Source: Bugulina stolonifera (Eukaryota > Bryozoa > Gymnolaemata > Cheilostomatida > Bugulidae). Taken from it: a stretch of DNA of 64,000 bases. Position 1 is the stretch's first letter. The number at the start of each line of letters is the position of its first letter. The notes under the pieces are model-generated. The model was not told the origin of the DNA and searched no databases. It saw nothing but the letters and a program-made list of their open reading frames with translations. Made by a program: the position numbers and the translations under genes. Of the stretch, positions 37,901 to 50,919 are shown in pieces. Location of the stretch: the NCBI GenBank assembly GCA_935421135.1, contig OW285197.1, forward strand, positions 10,257,223-10,321,222, read 5' to 3'.

Positions 37901-40900
37901 GGGTACAGGACAGAACAACTTCTATGTTTGTCATCCCATTTACATGCATTTGCCTATGCTGCAATACAATGCCATGCTGTGCTATTCATTGTAGTCAATC
38001 TCAATTCTAGTTCTAAAAAAATAAAAATTGTTGAATAATATTGGCCTTGATTACCATTACTCCTACTGATTCTGGTGTTCTCTTTCAGAATATTCAAAAC
38101 CTCCAACAAATCCAGTGCCTCCACAGCGAGCGATTCATGTCCCACCATCTTATCAGCAAGCAGTACATCGGAATCATAATAACTCAGTAGACAATCGTAG
38201 CTATAGCTCTATTCATCCAAAGACAAAAGAACCCCTTCAGTCCCACATAGTTCATTCACAAAATGGGTCAGCACGACATTCCGATATGAACCGTCTACCG
38301 AGACAGCATAGAGGTGTGGACTCGCGTGCACTCTCTCAAGAAAGAGCCCGCAACAAGGACTCTGATTCTAGACATAGTTCTTCCAAACGAAAACCTCACA
38401 AGGAGCAGCCGCAAACTATGGCCTACACACGCAGTGAACCTTCTTCCAGATCGGCCAATAGCTTGCCAGCATCAAATTCCCTGAATGCACCTGAGATAAT
38501 ATCTGCTTTGGGAAAAGAACACATTGAGTACCAACAAGCTAATTTCTCTGGACAGAAAGGGCAAACAGCTACAGTTCTCGCCAGTATTGAACCTACTGTA
38601 TGTAATAATAATTATCTTTATAGTGTTCAAAGACTTCATATAGCCTATAGTTTATCCTTTTGAGCCGCTCTTCTAAAGCTGTAAAGCACCTATTGTCTCC
38701 AATTCTTGCAGACGTAATGCAAATCTTCGGTTCAGTCGTAGACCCTAATGCAAAAATTTACTCTTCATTGTTTCAATAGCATTTCTGCAGTAGGTCTAGG
38801 CGTATTCTAGGCTATCGATATTGTATGTAATTTCCATTTGTTTTAATTAATGCAAAACATGATTTGGTATGGTGCAATTGAATTATGAGATTTTATAATA
38901 ATTAAATTATATCATGTTTTAGGAAAGCGAAGAGGGCTCACACTACTCCACTGTTCATATATACAGGAATTTATCGGAGCGTTCTGCTCCAAACACTAGA
39001 GGGAGCTCTTCCTCTCCTGTTCATCCTTGGGAGCATCATGGCACATCATGTGAGTGAAGTTCCATTTGCTATACTCATCATTGTTGTACTTGTTAGAACA
39101 GTTCATCGCATTGATATCTCATAACTTTTGCTCTAGTATACATCCATCTGGCTGATAATGTAAGAATGTAATTGGTTTCCTTTCAGCTGACTCGGCGAAC
39201 ACAAGGCATAAGTCAGCTGATAATTATGTGACTAGAAACACCACTAGCAATCACCGTTCCTCAACAATCAATTCGTTTGGTGAGCGTGAAACGTACACAA
39301 ACTCTATTACTCACAATACTCTTCCATCCGACATTCAGCACCTTCCTTTCCAGTCGCAGAAGATTCAGTCTGCTCCATACCACCGTGACGTGTTGGACAG
39401 TACACAAAGCAATGATGATCAATTGCTGGAGCGTATCAAAGCACAGAACAGTTCAACTTCTAACAGTTCATCGGTCTCAGAACCGTTCACACCATCATCA
39501 CAACCTCTCCAGAGCTTATACCAGAACGTGGAGGATCTGGTGCAGTATAGTGCTAGTTCTATCCATCATGCTCATCCGACTTCTATTGCAAACCCCGACT
39601 ATTTTTATCCCTCAGTATTTAAAAGCGAACAAAATCCCGCAATTTCCTCGCATACTCAATTAAACAAAAGTAAAAATATGCCGGTATCGGAGCAAGAGAT
39701 GTTGGCCAACTCTCAGCAGCATATGAGAGGGTCACCCGATCATATTATACCACTTAGACATTCACATAATGCAACATCTCTCGCCAGGAATTCTCCTGAC
39801 CAATCATTGCATCCTAAACATCCACGTGACCACTCACCAGCTCCCATGCATTCCTATAACCAGATTACACAAGGGAGACAATCCCCACCACATAGACTAA
39901 CATCTGATAGCTCAATTGAACTGAAATCACAAGAGGATGGCAGAAAGTTTGATGAGCGACAAAAAGTAGTAAATTTCGTTGAACCTCTGACGGAATGGAT
40001 TCGGTCCACTGAGCAGGTAATTTGAATAAATCATGTTTATTGGTGGGAATAGGCTTTTTAGGCCGCATTTTTGAATTGATTGCAATGTAAATGTATGTTT
40101 GAAGATATTCCATACACTCATGATTTAGTTATCTAAATGAACATAAATCATCTTCATATTGCAACTGGTTCGTTGATTCTTCTCTTGTTTACCCAGCTCG
40201 CTGAAAACCCTCCAATTGAAGAAATAACTCATAGTACAGAATTCATATACCATCGGCATGGGGAATCCTCACGGAATACTGTAGATGATGAGGATTCCCA
40301 GTCAGAGGAGGCAACTCCTGAAGATGAAAATAATCCCGCAGAGCATGAGATGACGAGACTCATGCAGCATTTAGGTGAGTAATGAAGAGGATACTAGAGT
40401 GTATTATCTAACTGTAGGCCTTAGAACCTTACTTGAAAGTGTTGTATATTCTGAAGAGGATCGCCAGTCATCCTTCATCCAGGTCATGCTTCGCTACGTC
40501 GACCAATGTAGTTGGCAACATGCCAAAGAACTGCTGATGATTGCAAATGCAAGCAAGAAGGATTTATCAGATTAATGCACTAGTGATTTCTATTTCATCA
40601 CGTTGTTTTACCATGAGTGGCTTGATATGAATATTGTAGAGGAGGAGAAGGCGCCTACCGGGTCCAGTAAAGGTCTGGGAGAAGACATTCTCTCCATCAC
40701 AAAAATGTGGAAAAATCTGCCAACCAAAGACTCATGGGATGGTAAGTTAAAGGGGTAGGCTCGTGGGATGCTGGGTAAAGGGGTAGGCTTGTGGGATGCT
40801 AAGTTAAAAGGGGTTTATGGGGTCGGGGGATTAAAACCAGTCATTAAAACTTTCAGACGTGCATGTGAGCATGCATTAAAATATCTTTTCAAAATTCAAA

Positions 40901-43900
40901 TTTAGGATGGATGCCGTTAAAATTCACGTTCAACCATGTATTGAACTCTTTAGATAAACGCAAAGTTCTATTGGATGACCCTATAATGACTTCAATATCC
41001 GAGAAAATGGAAGCCATTTTGAAATCATCCGGTGCAGACGTTGAAAGAAGTGAAAGGCCAAGGACACTCACTGTGAAGAATCAAGTGATCACACCTGAGC
41101 ATCTCAGTATGTACAATTTTGAACCGTATTCGGTGGCAGACAATGTTATACAGCTTGAATACTTAATGTCTTATTCTTAAGTACCACTAGCAAATCTATT
41201 GCTTGTTTGGTTGTTGGCTGTAAAACATTCTCTGAAAATGAGGAAGGGCTACTATGGTTGTAATATCATCCCAGATCTACAGCCAACCATCTACACGGCA
41301 TACTCACCTGCTCATTATTTTGAAGGACTTTTTTCCCATTTTCTAACAATATATTGCATCATTTTATTCAGGTCCTGTATATAGCCAAGTGTCTCCACAA
41401 TCTATCAACGAGGTGGGGCTGGTCACCAGAGAGCCCGGTGAGGGCTCCTCAGACGACCTCGACGAAAGTATTGATCTCAAGTTTAGAAAACTAAGACATA
41501 AGCAGCTCATTCAGTCACACTCAGTCATGCAGGAGAAGACGACTGTGAAATCAATGCGCTCTTCTATACCCGTCAGCCACGCTAGAATAGCAACTGCTCA
41601 ATCTGCCTTGTCAATGAAAGGGAAATCTCATTTAGGTACCAACCAATTACCATCTCTGAGACAAACTGCAACCAGTGCAATAGACCAATCAAATGCTACC
41701 TCTAAACGTAATGGAAAGGATGGCTCCATAACTCACACAATGGAATACAGTGGAATAGTGAAAGCTAAGCAGGTAACTCTACCAGATGCTGACTCTGACC
41801 AAGAAGATTTATTCAAGGTCACTAAAAGTTCACCAGGAAGTGATGTAAGTAAATAATACAATATGGCGTTTAAATGCGATACTAATGCGAAGCGAAATCA
41901 GGTTCTTCAAAATAGCCTAGCCTCTATATTTATTTTAATGATATCTTCTGAAAGCTTGATCCACTAAGTGCCAACATATGCAATATCATTATTATTGGGA
42001 CGGTAGTGAACCCTTCCCTTTTTGCAGATAGCCGGCTTTGATTAGTTCACATAGCACTTGCTGATATAAATGAGCAGAACTATTAAAATTAAACTAAGTA
42101 GAAAATTTATGTGAACGACTGACTCTTAAGGTGTAGGTTGCAATTATAGTACGCATATATAGTGATTGGATAACTTCACATTAGATTGCTAGCAGTGTTT
42201 AGATTTGATGTGAACATCGTAGCGCATACTTCACAGGTTGATATTGTATAAAATTATATACAATTCCCATAATATGAGAATATTAGAGTAGGCATTCACA
42301 CTACTATCGATTAATATAAATATTGCCTGTTCAAATGATCAATAGAGAATATTTGTTAATTATCAAGGGTCTTTCAGTTCAGTCACTCAAAGATATTATT
42401 ACATAATAATAATAATAATAAATTATAGTGAATGTGTATGTGTAGATGTACAGGAGTTCAAAGTTACTGAATGTATGGAGATAAAATATTTATTCATTGG
42501 TTATTGTCTCAAAAATTCTTTGAACTTTCCAGAAATACGCTGTGTTTATTATACAGTGATACAAGTACCGATATATTCTCAGCTAATGGATTTATTATCT
42601 AATTGAAAGTGAAAATGTTATCCACATTGATTGGTGAGATTCAACCAATTACCAGTTTAGAATGTGACATTGATGCAGCCATGTAGACTTGCTAATGGTA
42701 TAAGTAATGAGAATAAGTAATTTATTTTCCGTAATAGCGTTTTTTATTTGGTTTATTTGATTACTGTCGAGCCACATAGTATTATAACATACCAAGGGAA
42801 TCATATAGTTCTGCAATACTGTGTTACATGTCATGGGTTTATGTATAAATTAGGTTCCGCGGAAAAAGGCGGAGAAAGCATCGACCTCTACACAAGAGCT
42901 GAGCGATAGTGAAGAGAGCATTGGCGATGATGATGAAGATCTCAATGCAGTAGATTCTTCTACCAACTTCAAACAAGGTGTGTACATGTACGCCCTCCAT
43001 CTATGTACATGATGTACGGGCATATGTCTGGACACATGTGTACATGGTAACATATGACATACAACTATAATTATGTTGTACACGTGTACAAGTACATAGG
43101 GTAATACAGTATCTGTTACGTTTTTAGTTTAATAACGCATGTGTGGAATCGGTGTCTATCTACAGCGTTCTAATTTGTATCATGCGTTTGTTGAATTTTA
43201 TGTTCCAGATGAGACAGACGACTCCGAAGATGATTTACCAGAGTCTAATGATGTCAGATATCTCTCTGGTAGGTGTGAGGTGCCACGCCCACTTCCATCT
43301 TGTATATTCCTTTCTGTCATACATTAATAACACACTGGGGAGCTCCTAAGGTTTAGTAACGTCTGAGCTAGATCCTATAATTATTGATCTGCAGTCTGTT
43401 GGCCTGAAAGATATGTTCAACCTATGCCAAGTCGTAATCTCATGAATAATCATGTAGATTGGCGTATATTGTTTCGAAAATTCCTTTTAATGTGTTACAT
43501 ATTAGTATATTATATAAATTTGTATTTACATGGATAGCATGTGGCTCACTAGAGATACTAACAATGCAACGTTTGATGTTTTATTTCCCTGTAGATTATC
43601 ACAGAGGGAAAGCCAGATCAAAGCAAAGAGCACAGTCTAAGAAGAAAATATCATTTTCCACCGATTCTAAAAGGTCACGACCTGGTGACTTAATTTCACC
43701 TGGCCAATCACAGACTTTACTTTCAGTCAACCCATTTATGACATCATCATCATTGCCTCTAGAGAAATCCTCTTCTACTAACCTACTTTCTGTGAATCCT
43801 TTCTTGGTGGAAGAAGAGAAGATAACTCCTGAATCTGAAACGGATAGTGTAAATAAAGGGAAACCCAGGCATGGAATACTTAAACGATCGGAAGATGCAG

Positions 43901-46900
43901 CAGGCAGTCAGCTCAGCCTTGGTAAGTATGCAAAATGAATTGTGATGTTTCTCATGTAAATTTGAATGCGATAGGCCTACTTAATTGTCGCATTCATTTA
44001 ACTAATTTTACTCCAATACTTTATTGTTGTATTACGTTTGTTTTATTTGCTACATTTTAGTTGTTATTCTCATTATTTACATGTAAAGTTATTTTATTTA
44101 AATTTTCATAAAACTGTATATTTTAGGAACTTGCTCAGAATTTGGTTCACACATCAGTTTGGCAAGTGGCCAAAGTGGAATATCAAGAGCTGGGAGTTTT
44201 CCTCTCCTTACAATGTCAGACGGATCAAAGAAAGACTTCAAGATAACGTTCAATGACACAGACACAAGTGACATGGGAAACCTTTTCAAGGTCACTAGAA
44301 AGGTCAGTGACTTGTATTTAGCAGAAAAAAGTGATCCATTTACTGGATTTTATATGGTTAAGTTATATTTAGATAAAATTTGTTTTTTCTTTAAATATTG
44401 ATGAATTCTACTTTCAATACTATTTCTCAGAACGGCTAATCGCATTCAGTTCTTCTTGTTCTAACTGACTATCGTGTTGTTATCTTACCAAAATGCATAC
44501 ATTGTGAATTTCTAGTAGCCAATCGTCCAATTTTGTTACAAGTTATTTTATTAGAGTGATGTACTAGTCAACTGAATATACATTGTAATAGGTTATTAGA
44601 TTGTGTAGATGGCTGACTTGCCCACCCAAGTTGTTAAAAGTCTTGAGTTCATCTCTCCCCTCCCACGCAATGGGAGTATTTCTCTCGGTGATCACCCTTT
44701 GATATTTTATAGATTAGAAGCAGATATTGCGTCTATAGAAATCTGAAAACCCCGTTTATTAGAAATATTACTTGATAGAGAGAAGATAACTTCTCGCCAC
44801 TAGCAGCATTACATAGTTTTGCTAAGTTTATGGAATTTGATTACAGGCAAGATCCGAGGGTGCCGCCAGTGAGCCCGAGTCCACAGACAGTGAGAGTGAT
44901 GATGACGCAATGCCAGTCATGTGTAAGAACTGTCTCGCTAAGCAGCCTCTTTTTAAGGCAAGGCTAGTGTATAAGATGTGTCATGGGTGCTATACATACT
45001 ACTGCAGGTAAGTAAATGAAATAGGTTCCGCTGTGATTCATTTACCTACCCTGTACATGCCACAAAGTTATTGATGTTTAGTTTTGTCATCAGGCCCAAC
45101 ATGCATTCCTATTCTTGGGATTTGTACAACAAAACCAATCTATGGAACAACAACGCAGTTCTATGTTGTGTTTGAATTAGCAAATGCGAAGAGCAATTGT
45201 CAATGTGACGTGTTAGTAGGGTGGTTGTAGTCTGGAGTGAAGTACAAGGTGGTCTCGAATTTTTTAGCTTTTTTCTTTTTACTATTTGTATGCAGTTCAT
45301 TCAAGATACTCTGATATTAGTAATATTGTCATTTCTTCACCAAACTCAACCATATGTTTATTATATTGTATTTCTATAGTTCCGAGTGCAGAAGGCAGGA
45401 TTGGACGGCACATAAACCTCTCTGTATAGTGAGTAGACTTAGTTCTTTAGCTCGGAAGATATTTAAATGTGTCATGACAGACCAGGAGTTACTTCACCAC
45501 TGCTCTAGATTCGCTCGTACCGGCTACCTCTGTGAAGGTGAGTGTAACTAGTGACTGAACAAGAAAAAGGCATGTGCTGTCTGTGTGTATGTATACGTAT
45601 CGAGATAGTGAGATATACACTGTTTTCGTATCAAATGCTGAAGAACTTTAGCAATCTTCTTCCTGTACGAATTTTAATTGATGCCGTTATTTGAATTGTT
45701 ATTTTTTTTATATTGTATCTATATTATGCTGATTACAATACAAGTAGTGTAGAATCTTTTTTATGTAGTAAGTGTTATATATTGCACATGTGTTGATATT
45801 TTATCACCTTATTTTAAATAAATAGCCTTTCTACAAAACACATTTGAAAATGTTTTTTTTGTAAAAATCTGAAATGCATTGAGCTTTAATTGATAAATTC
45901 TTTATTCTTTTGGAACAACATGACATTATACTTACACATGTAGATATTCGGCCAAACAGTTAATTGTGTAAATTATCTCCCCTGCAGGTAGAGGTGCTGT
46001 GGTGCTATCCTTTGCCTCTCCACGCAAGGCGCAACTCTTCCTCAGCAACGCAAAGCAAGCCAAGGAATCCGCTTTATATCTCTGTGTCAAGGATTTACAG
46101 AAATTCACATTTGATGATAAAAGAGATAAGGTATATCCTATGACTATACAGATGTTTCGCAAAATGGCATCTTCTGATTGGTCCATTGCCGTTACCATAA
46201 TAACGCTGATGAGTTATTTTTTCTATTGTTCAGGAACAACTGTTGGCTAACTGCAAGCATTATAACCCTGATGATAAATTTGTCCTTCACCTTGCTATAA
46301 AGATGAGCCGAGGAATGTCTCCTCAATCAGTTGAGCCGCGGATAAGGGGAAGAGAGTTTCATAAATGGGCGAGGATACGCCTGAGTGACCGACATAATGT
46401 ACCCAAGGTAAGATAACTGTAATACATAATGTACCCAAGTTAAGACAACTCTAATACTATGTGAACAGCCTATAATTATTGTATTAGTAGTGGAGAGCTC
46501 ATTGGTGTGAATGTCAACAGATGGCCTGCTGGAGATTTGTCAACTGACGTCATTCGGTCTTGCTTTTTTAGCTCCGATGCAGTCAGGAAGTAGCCTCTGC
46601 TAATGTAATTCTGTACTCGAGTTTGGGGCATAGTCCTGAACATACCAAACTTACTATAACACTAATAATATTATAATATTTGTGTTATATTGGCGTTTTC
46701 TTCTCATGTATAACAAATATGGTGTTGGTAAATCCCACTATAATGAACAAAGTTTTCTATAAATGATATACTGTTATAGTCTGATAGGCAATAGGAAGAG
46801 AGTAGATAATTCCAAGAGGGATAATTGTTTGTACGTGTATAGTTTGGGGTGATGTGTAAATCAGTGTGATGTCTGTTTGTAGGGAGATAGGTACAGTGAA

Positions 46901-48010
46901 GAGGACACTCTGCTACTAACTGCTATCTCTGGTACTCCCGACCAAAGCACACAGGAAGTAGCTGACCCTCGGGCTAGGGAGGTATTCTTTGCGACTGTTC
47001 TAACGAAGCTACGAAAAAGAGGCATCTCGTTACGGCATCAAGTGAGTCAACTTCCGTGATATCTATAGCTATCATGCACGTGTATATCTTCTTACTGCAG
47101 CAATGTGTACATACATGTAGCTTACACTGCTTACACAGGCAGTAATTTACTTAGAACTTAGTCTTAACTAGAAATCAAATGTCCCCTTGTGTTATTTATA
47201 CAGAAAGCAGAAAACATGTTTTAGTTTAGTGTACAGTGTCCGTGCTGTTTCCTAGTTGTTAATAAGCATATTTTAGTATTTGGAAGTTATCTTCTTGTTG
47301 TGCCTTCTTGCATTGGATAGCTAGAGAAAAGACAATTCAGAGATTGTAGTTCATTGCTTGCTACTACATTATTTGGTTGAATACCAGCAATACTTGATAA
47401 ATACTTGTGTTTAGGGAAGGTGCAGGGCTACTGAATTTAGCTATTGAAGTTTTTACCTGTGTTAGATCTTATCCATGCCAATAATTTCCCCCCAAGATAA
47501 CCCATTCAATGATAGTAATAACAAGATGCACGTCATATGTATATTCACATAACAATGGCCTTGACACACTACTAATTCTCCTAATGTGAAATTGGAGATA
47601 AAACATTCAACCAAGAACATTTTGGTTTTAATTTGCTAACCTGGCTTTATATAATATGATTTGACTTTAGGCTAAATAAAAGAATATGATAACTCCCAAA
47701 TTTGTCAGACAATCTGTTAGTGCCCAACCAAAAATATTAAATACAAATAAAGAACTCTTAATTTACATTGTATATGTGATATTTTTTGTTGCAGATAATT
47801 TATTTTATGTTTTAGTACCCCCATGTCTACGATGCGTTATGCCACTACGTGACGTCAGGGAAACCGTTCGTACCCATATCGCTATTTGCATTTAACCTGC
47901 ATACCCAGAAGAGATTCATGTGCTGTATCATGCCCTACAGTGACCCGGATGTTACATGGGGAAACAATCCCCACTTGATGGAGGATTTGGACCTTGCTGT
48001 CACATTCTAA
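34929..48010 (+). CDS. Large disordered scaffold with C-terminal MYND zinc finger, 20 exons, about 2,030 aa (AJM1-like?)
   Basis: Exons: 34929-35111, 35820-37490, 38089-38597, 38923-39049, 39187-40016, 40197-40374, 40418-40552, 40640-40741, 40906-41106, 41372-41844, 42854-42977, 43209-43268, 43595-43921, 44127-44302, 44847-45007, 45380-45537, 45988-46130, 46234-46407, 46883-47041, 47816-48010; all in phase. The first 1,500 or so residues are polar, rich in S, Q, N, H and P, with a proline run (VPPPPPRR), a PPSY WW-ligand motif, acidic blocks, LLSVNPF twice (NPF ligands of EH domains) and LFKVT[KR] twice. Exons 15-16 encode a full MYND finger: CKNC, CHGC, YCSSEC, then DWTAHKPLC. About 225 ordered-looking residues follow to the stop. 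A disordered body plus MYND plus C-terminal domain recalls AJM1, the apical-junction molecule, but I cannot align it from memory, so that name is tentative. The first exon is uncertain. Confidence 0.8.
40375..40417 (+). other. 43-bp intron
   Basis: Between scaffold exons 6 and 7, a gtgagt donor, a tctaac branch-like motif and a tgtag acceptor are packed into 43 bases. Reading through gives an in-frame TAA at once, so removal is needed for the flanking frames to join. Confidence 0.6.
40730..40818. repeat. Tandem repeat spanning a scaffold-gene splice donor
   Basis: About three units of roughly 29 bases (TGGGATG, then gtaagt-like, then AAAGGGGTAGGCTCG). The first unit contains the end of exon 8 (TCATGGGATG) and its gtaagt donor at 40742. 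Confidence 0.75.
46393..46456. repeat. 32-bp tandem duplication spanning a scaffold-gene splice donor
   Basis: CATAATGTACCCAAG plus gtaagataactgtaata is followed directly by a second copy with few changes. The first copy includes the last 15 bases of exon 18 and its donor; in the second the donor reads gttaag. Confidence 0.85.
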
Positions 48011-48075
48011 TAGCTGCCAAAGTAACAACAATGGCACAATGCCCTATGCCTGGGTCGATACTCATGATTGATCCA

Positions 48076-48111
48076 AAGTTGTCTTCTCTTATTGCAGCGA
48101 GAAGACAACTT
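48076..48111. repeat. Perfect 13-bp hairpin in the scaffold 3' UTR region
   Basis: AAGTTGTCTTCTC (48076-48088) and GAGAAGACAACTT (48099-48111) are exact inverse copies with a 10-base loop, 66 bases after the stop codon. The arm matches a motif dispersed through the window. Confidence 0.75.
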
Positions 48112-48532
48112 AGAAATTAACCAGGCAAATTATTTAAATAATTATTATTTTGTACATTATAGATTTGCACACTATACATGTCGTGTATACATAACTTAAT
48201 ATAATGTGTCTATAATAGGTACTTATGTTAGTACTCCTTGTCTTTTTGTTATTTTTATAGTACCAATCTTGCCCAAAGCCTACAACTTATGTGTTTATTT
48301 TTCTGATGCAGTGAATTGGTATTTTACCACTACATACATGTAACTACTGTGCTCATGTAAGATTGATTAGTCCATAGTGCCTTCCTTACCTTATGAACTT
48401 ATAAACCTATTGAAATATTTTTAATAGTTTAAAGGGAAATGCCGTGTGTTTTGAGGCAGCTTTGATCTGCACTCAGCTATTTAGTGGTACAATATAAGAT
48501 TATTAAGTACCTGGATTATGGGCACTAACAAG

Positions 48533-48642
48533 CTATTGATTATAATTTTAAGCTGTTCTCTCCCAATTTCTCTTCCTCTCCATCAGACAAAAAGAAGAGG
48601 GAGAGAAATTGGGAGAGGACAACTTCTAATTATGATCAATAG
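48533..48642. mobile_element. Foldback MITE-like element
   Basis: Arms of about 46-49 bases run from CTATTGAT to GATCAATAG, enclosing TTCTCTCCCAATTTCTC on one side and GAGAAATTGGGAGAGGACAA on the other, with a spacer of about 15 bases. One end recurs near 50531-50568 (GAGAGGACAACTTCTAACTA), so it belongs to a family or to a larger duplication. Confidence 0.6.
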
Positions 48643-49059
48643 CCTGGATGTTTATCAATCTGTACTATATTAGCTCCACATGTTTTGCCTCAGGGTAGTG
48701 TTTGAAGTGGAACAAATGAGATGGGTATACTCCTGTGTATAACCTCCAGGCTATATTTAGAACAACAAATGTACATGTATAATTGTAATATAGAAGAAAA
48801 CAATAAAAACTGTCTCATACAGTGTGGCCAGATGAAGTACCAGACCTACCACCAAAGGCAGCTACCAACATTTACACATTTGTGCACTACTCTACTCTTT
48901 CTATGCAAACAGCTTGAATTCAAGACATTTTTCCTATAAGACATAAAGCAAACAATTGCGCCATACTTGTCAAGTGGTTGCTGCTATAAACAAGGAGGAT
49001 TGGGCAGGGGAGTGACAACCCATATACAGCCCAAGATGTTCTACTAGTACCTAAATACA

Positions 49060-49290
49060 CCTAATCTCATATAGGCTTAAAGATATAACATGACACAGTT
49101 AGTATGACATAGTATGACACAGTTAGTATGGCACAGTATGACATAGTATGACACAGTTAGTATGGCACAGTATGACACAGTATGACACAGCACAATACTA
49201 ATAATCTTTCTAATGGCTGGTCAGTAGATTAAGCAGCTGCCTCATTCCATAGAGATATGAACTGTACTAACTCACATCATGGATCAGACT
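49060..49290. repeat. Direct repeat, left copy (right copy about 50920-51100)
   Basis: Both copies contain TAAAGATATAACATGAC, CAGTTAGTATGAC, GTAGATT(A/G)AGCAGCTGCCTC and TACT(A/T)ACTCACATCATG in the same order. The left copy also has expanded GACACAGTTAGTATG-type units (49085-49195). Confidence 0.7.
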
Positions 49291-49346
49291 AGAACCCCAT
49301 GGACAGGCCCCTTCCTAACCAAATTTTTTATAACACAGTCTGCTTT

Positions 49347-50195
49347 AAAATTTGTTGAGGATTAAATATAGCCTATAGACTGTGTTTCAAACTTACAGCA
49401 CCCATTTACAACTATTAATTTCTATTTAGTGGATCTTAGTCTACATTGTGAGGCTTTATTTAATTTACTGTAATGCCATCCAAGCCTGGGTTCCCTAGAT
49501 TGACAACAATGGTTCCCATGTTCCCAGTCTATAGCTTTTCATTATTTCCTCATAGTGATGCACATTTTCAATGCAAAAAACATGTTTCTGGAGCAATTGT
49601 AGACTGAGATCCAAAACCAGCACTGGACACCCCCCTACTCAATCAATATTAGGACATCATAGCCTCCTTGAAAATTTGTTGAGGATTAAATAAAGCCTAT
49701 AGACTGTGTTTCAAACTTACAGCACCCATTTACAACTATTAATTTCTATTTAGTGGATCTTAGTCTACATTGTGAGGCTTTATTTAATTTACTGTAATTC
49801 CACCCAAGCCTAAGTTCCCTAGATTTACAACAGTGATCACCATGTTCCCATGATTCTCAGTCTTATGGCTTTATTTCATTATTTCCTTATAGTTATGTAC
49901 ACATCGTATTTTTAATGTAAAAATTGTGTTTCTGGGGTAATTGTAGACTGGGATCCAAAAACCAGCACTGGACACCCCCCTACTCAACCAATATTTTGAT
50001 AACATAGCCTCCTTGAAAATTTGTTGAGGATTAAATAAAGCCTATAGACTGTGTTTCAAACTTACAGCACCCATTTACAACTATTCATTTCTATTTAGTG
50101 GATTTTAGTCTACATTGTGAGGCTTTATTTAATATTTACTGTAATGCCGCCCAAGCCTGGGTTCCCTAGATTTACAACAATGGTTCCCATGGATA
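49347..50195. repeat. Tandem array of a roughly 335-bp unit, about 2.5 copies
   Basis: Units begin AAAATTTGTTGAGGATTAAA at 49347, 49671 and 50016 and are highly similar. The third stops after the part ending CAACAATGGTTCCCATG. Periods are 324 and 345 bases. No coding content is seen. Confidence 0.9.
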
Positions 50196-50919
50196 CTCTA
50201 TCACCTTTATAAAATGTCAGATCACCTGGCTATAACTTTTTGTGCAATATACAGTTTTATTTTTAATTGCTATAATGATTAATATATTACGTAAAAGTGG
50301 CATAGAATATCAAAAATATTTCTTGTTTATGTTATTCTTTTACATATTTTTATGAAGTTTTTTACAAAACAATATCACAGTAAGTAACTATTGGGAATAA
50401 TCTATACACAGTATATTACATGTACATGTACATAAAGATACTGGGCTAAACACAATACCATAAATAAAAATAATATACATGGGCCTTCATGCTTGTCTTC
50501 CCAAGAAGATAAAATAAAAGAAAATAAATAGAGAGAGGACAACTTCTAACTATGACCAATAGCCTATGACACATATGCTATAAAAGTATAAATATTATAA
50601 TGTTTTATATAACGCAGTGTCTGTTATAATAGTGGACAAGTACATTATCTAATAACAACAAAGTCCAAGCTTCATGTCTACAAAAATAATGTCTCTACAT
50701 TATTTATTCCCCAGTACACCATAACTAATACATGTATAATAATATAGCGTAGCCACAATAACACCTTATATAATATACAATACTGGATGTAAGTGTTATC
50801 TCCCCCTGGACTACACCAGATCTGGGCTCATTTTTTCAGACTCCTCAGATCCATCATCAGCTTCCTCCTGCTCAGGTTTAGAGCAACAAGTATAGAAAAC
50901 AGTTCTGACTAAGCTCATA

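Noticed and set aside
39277..39663. 128-codon ORF in another frame of scaffold exon 5
   Set aside because: It overlaps a phase-consistent exon and has no features of its own.
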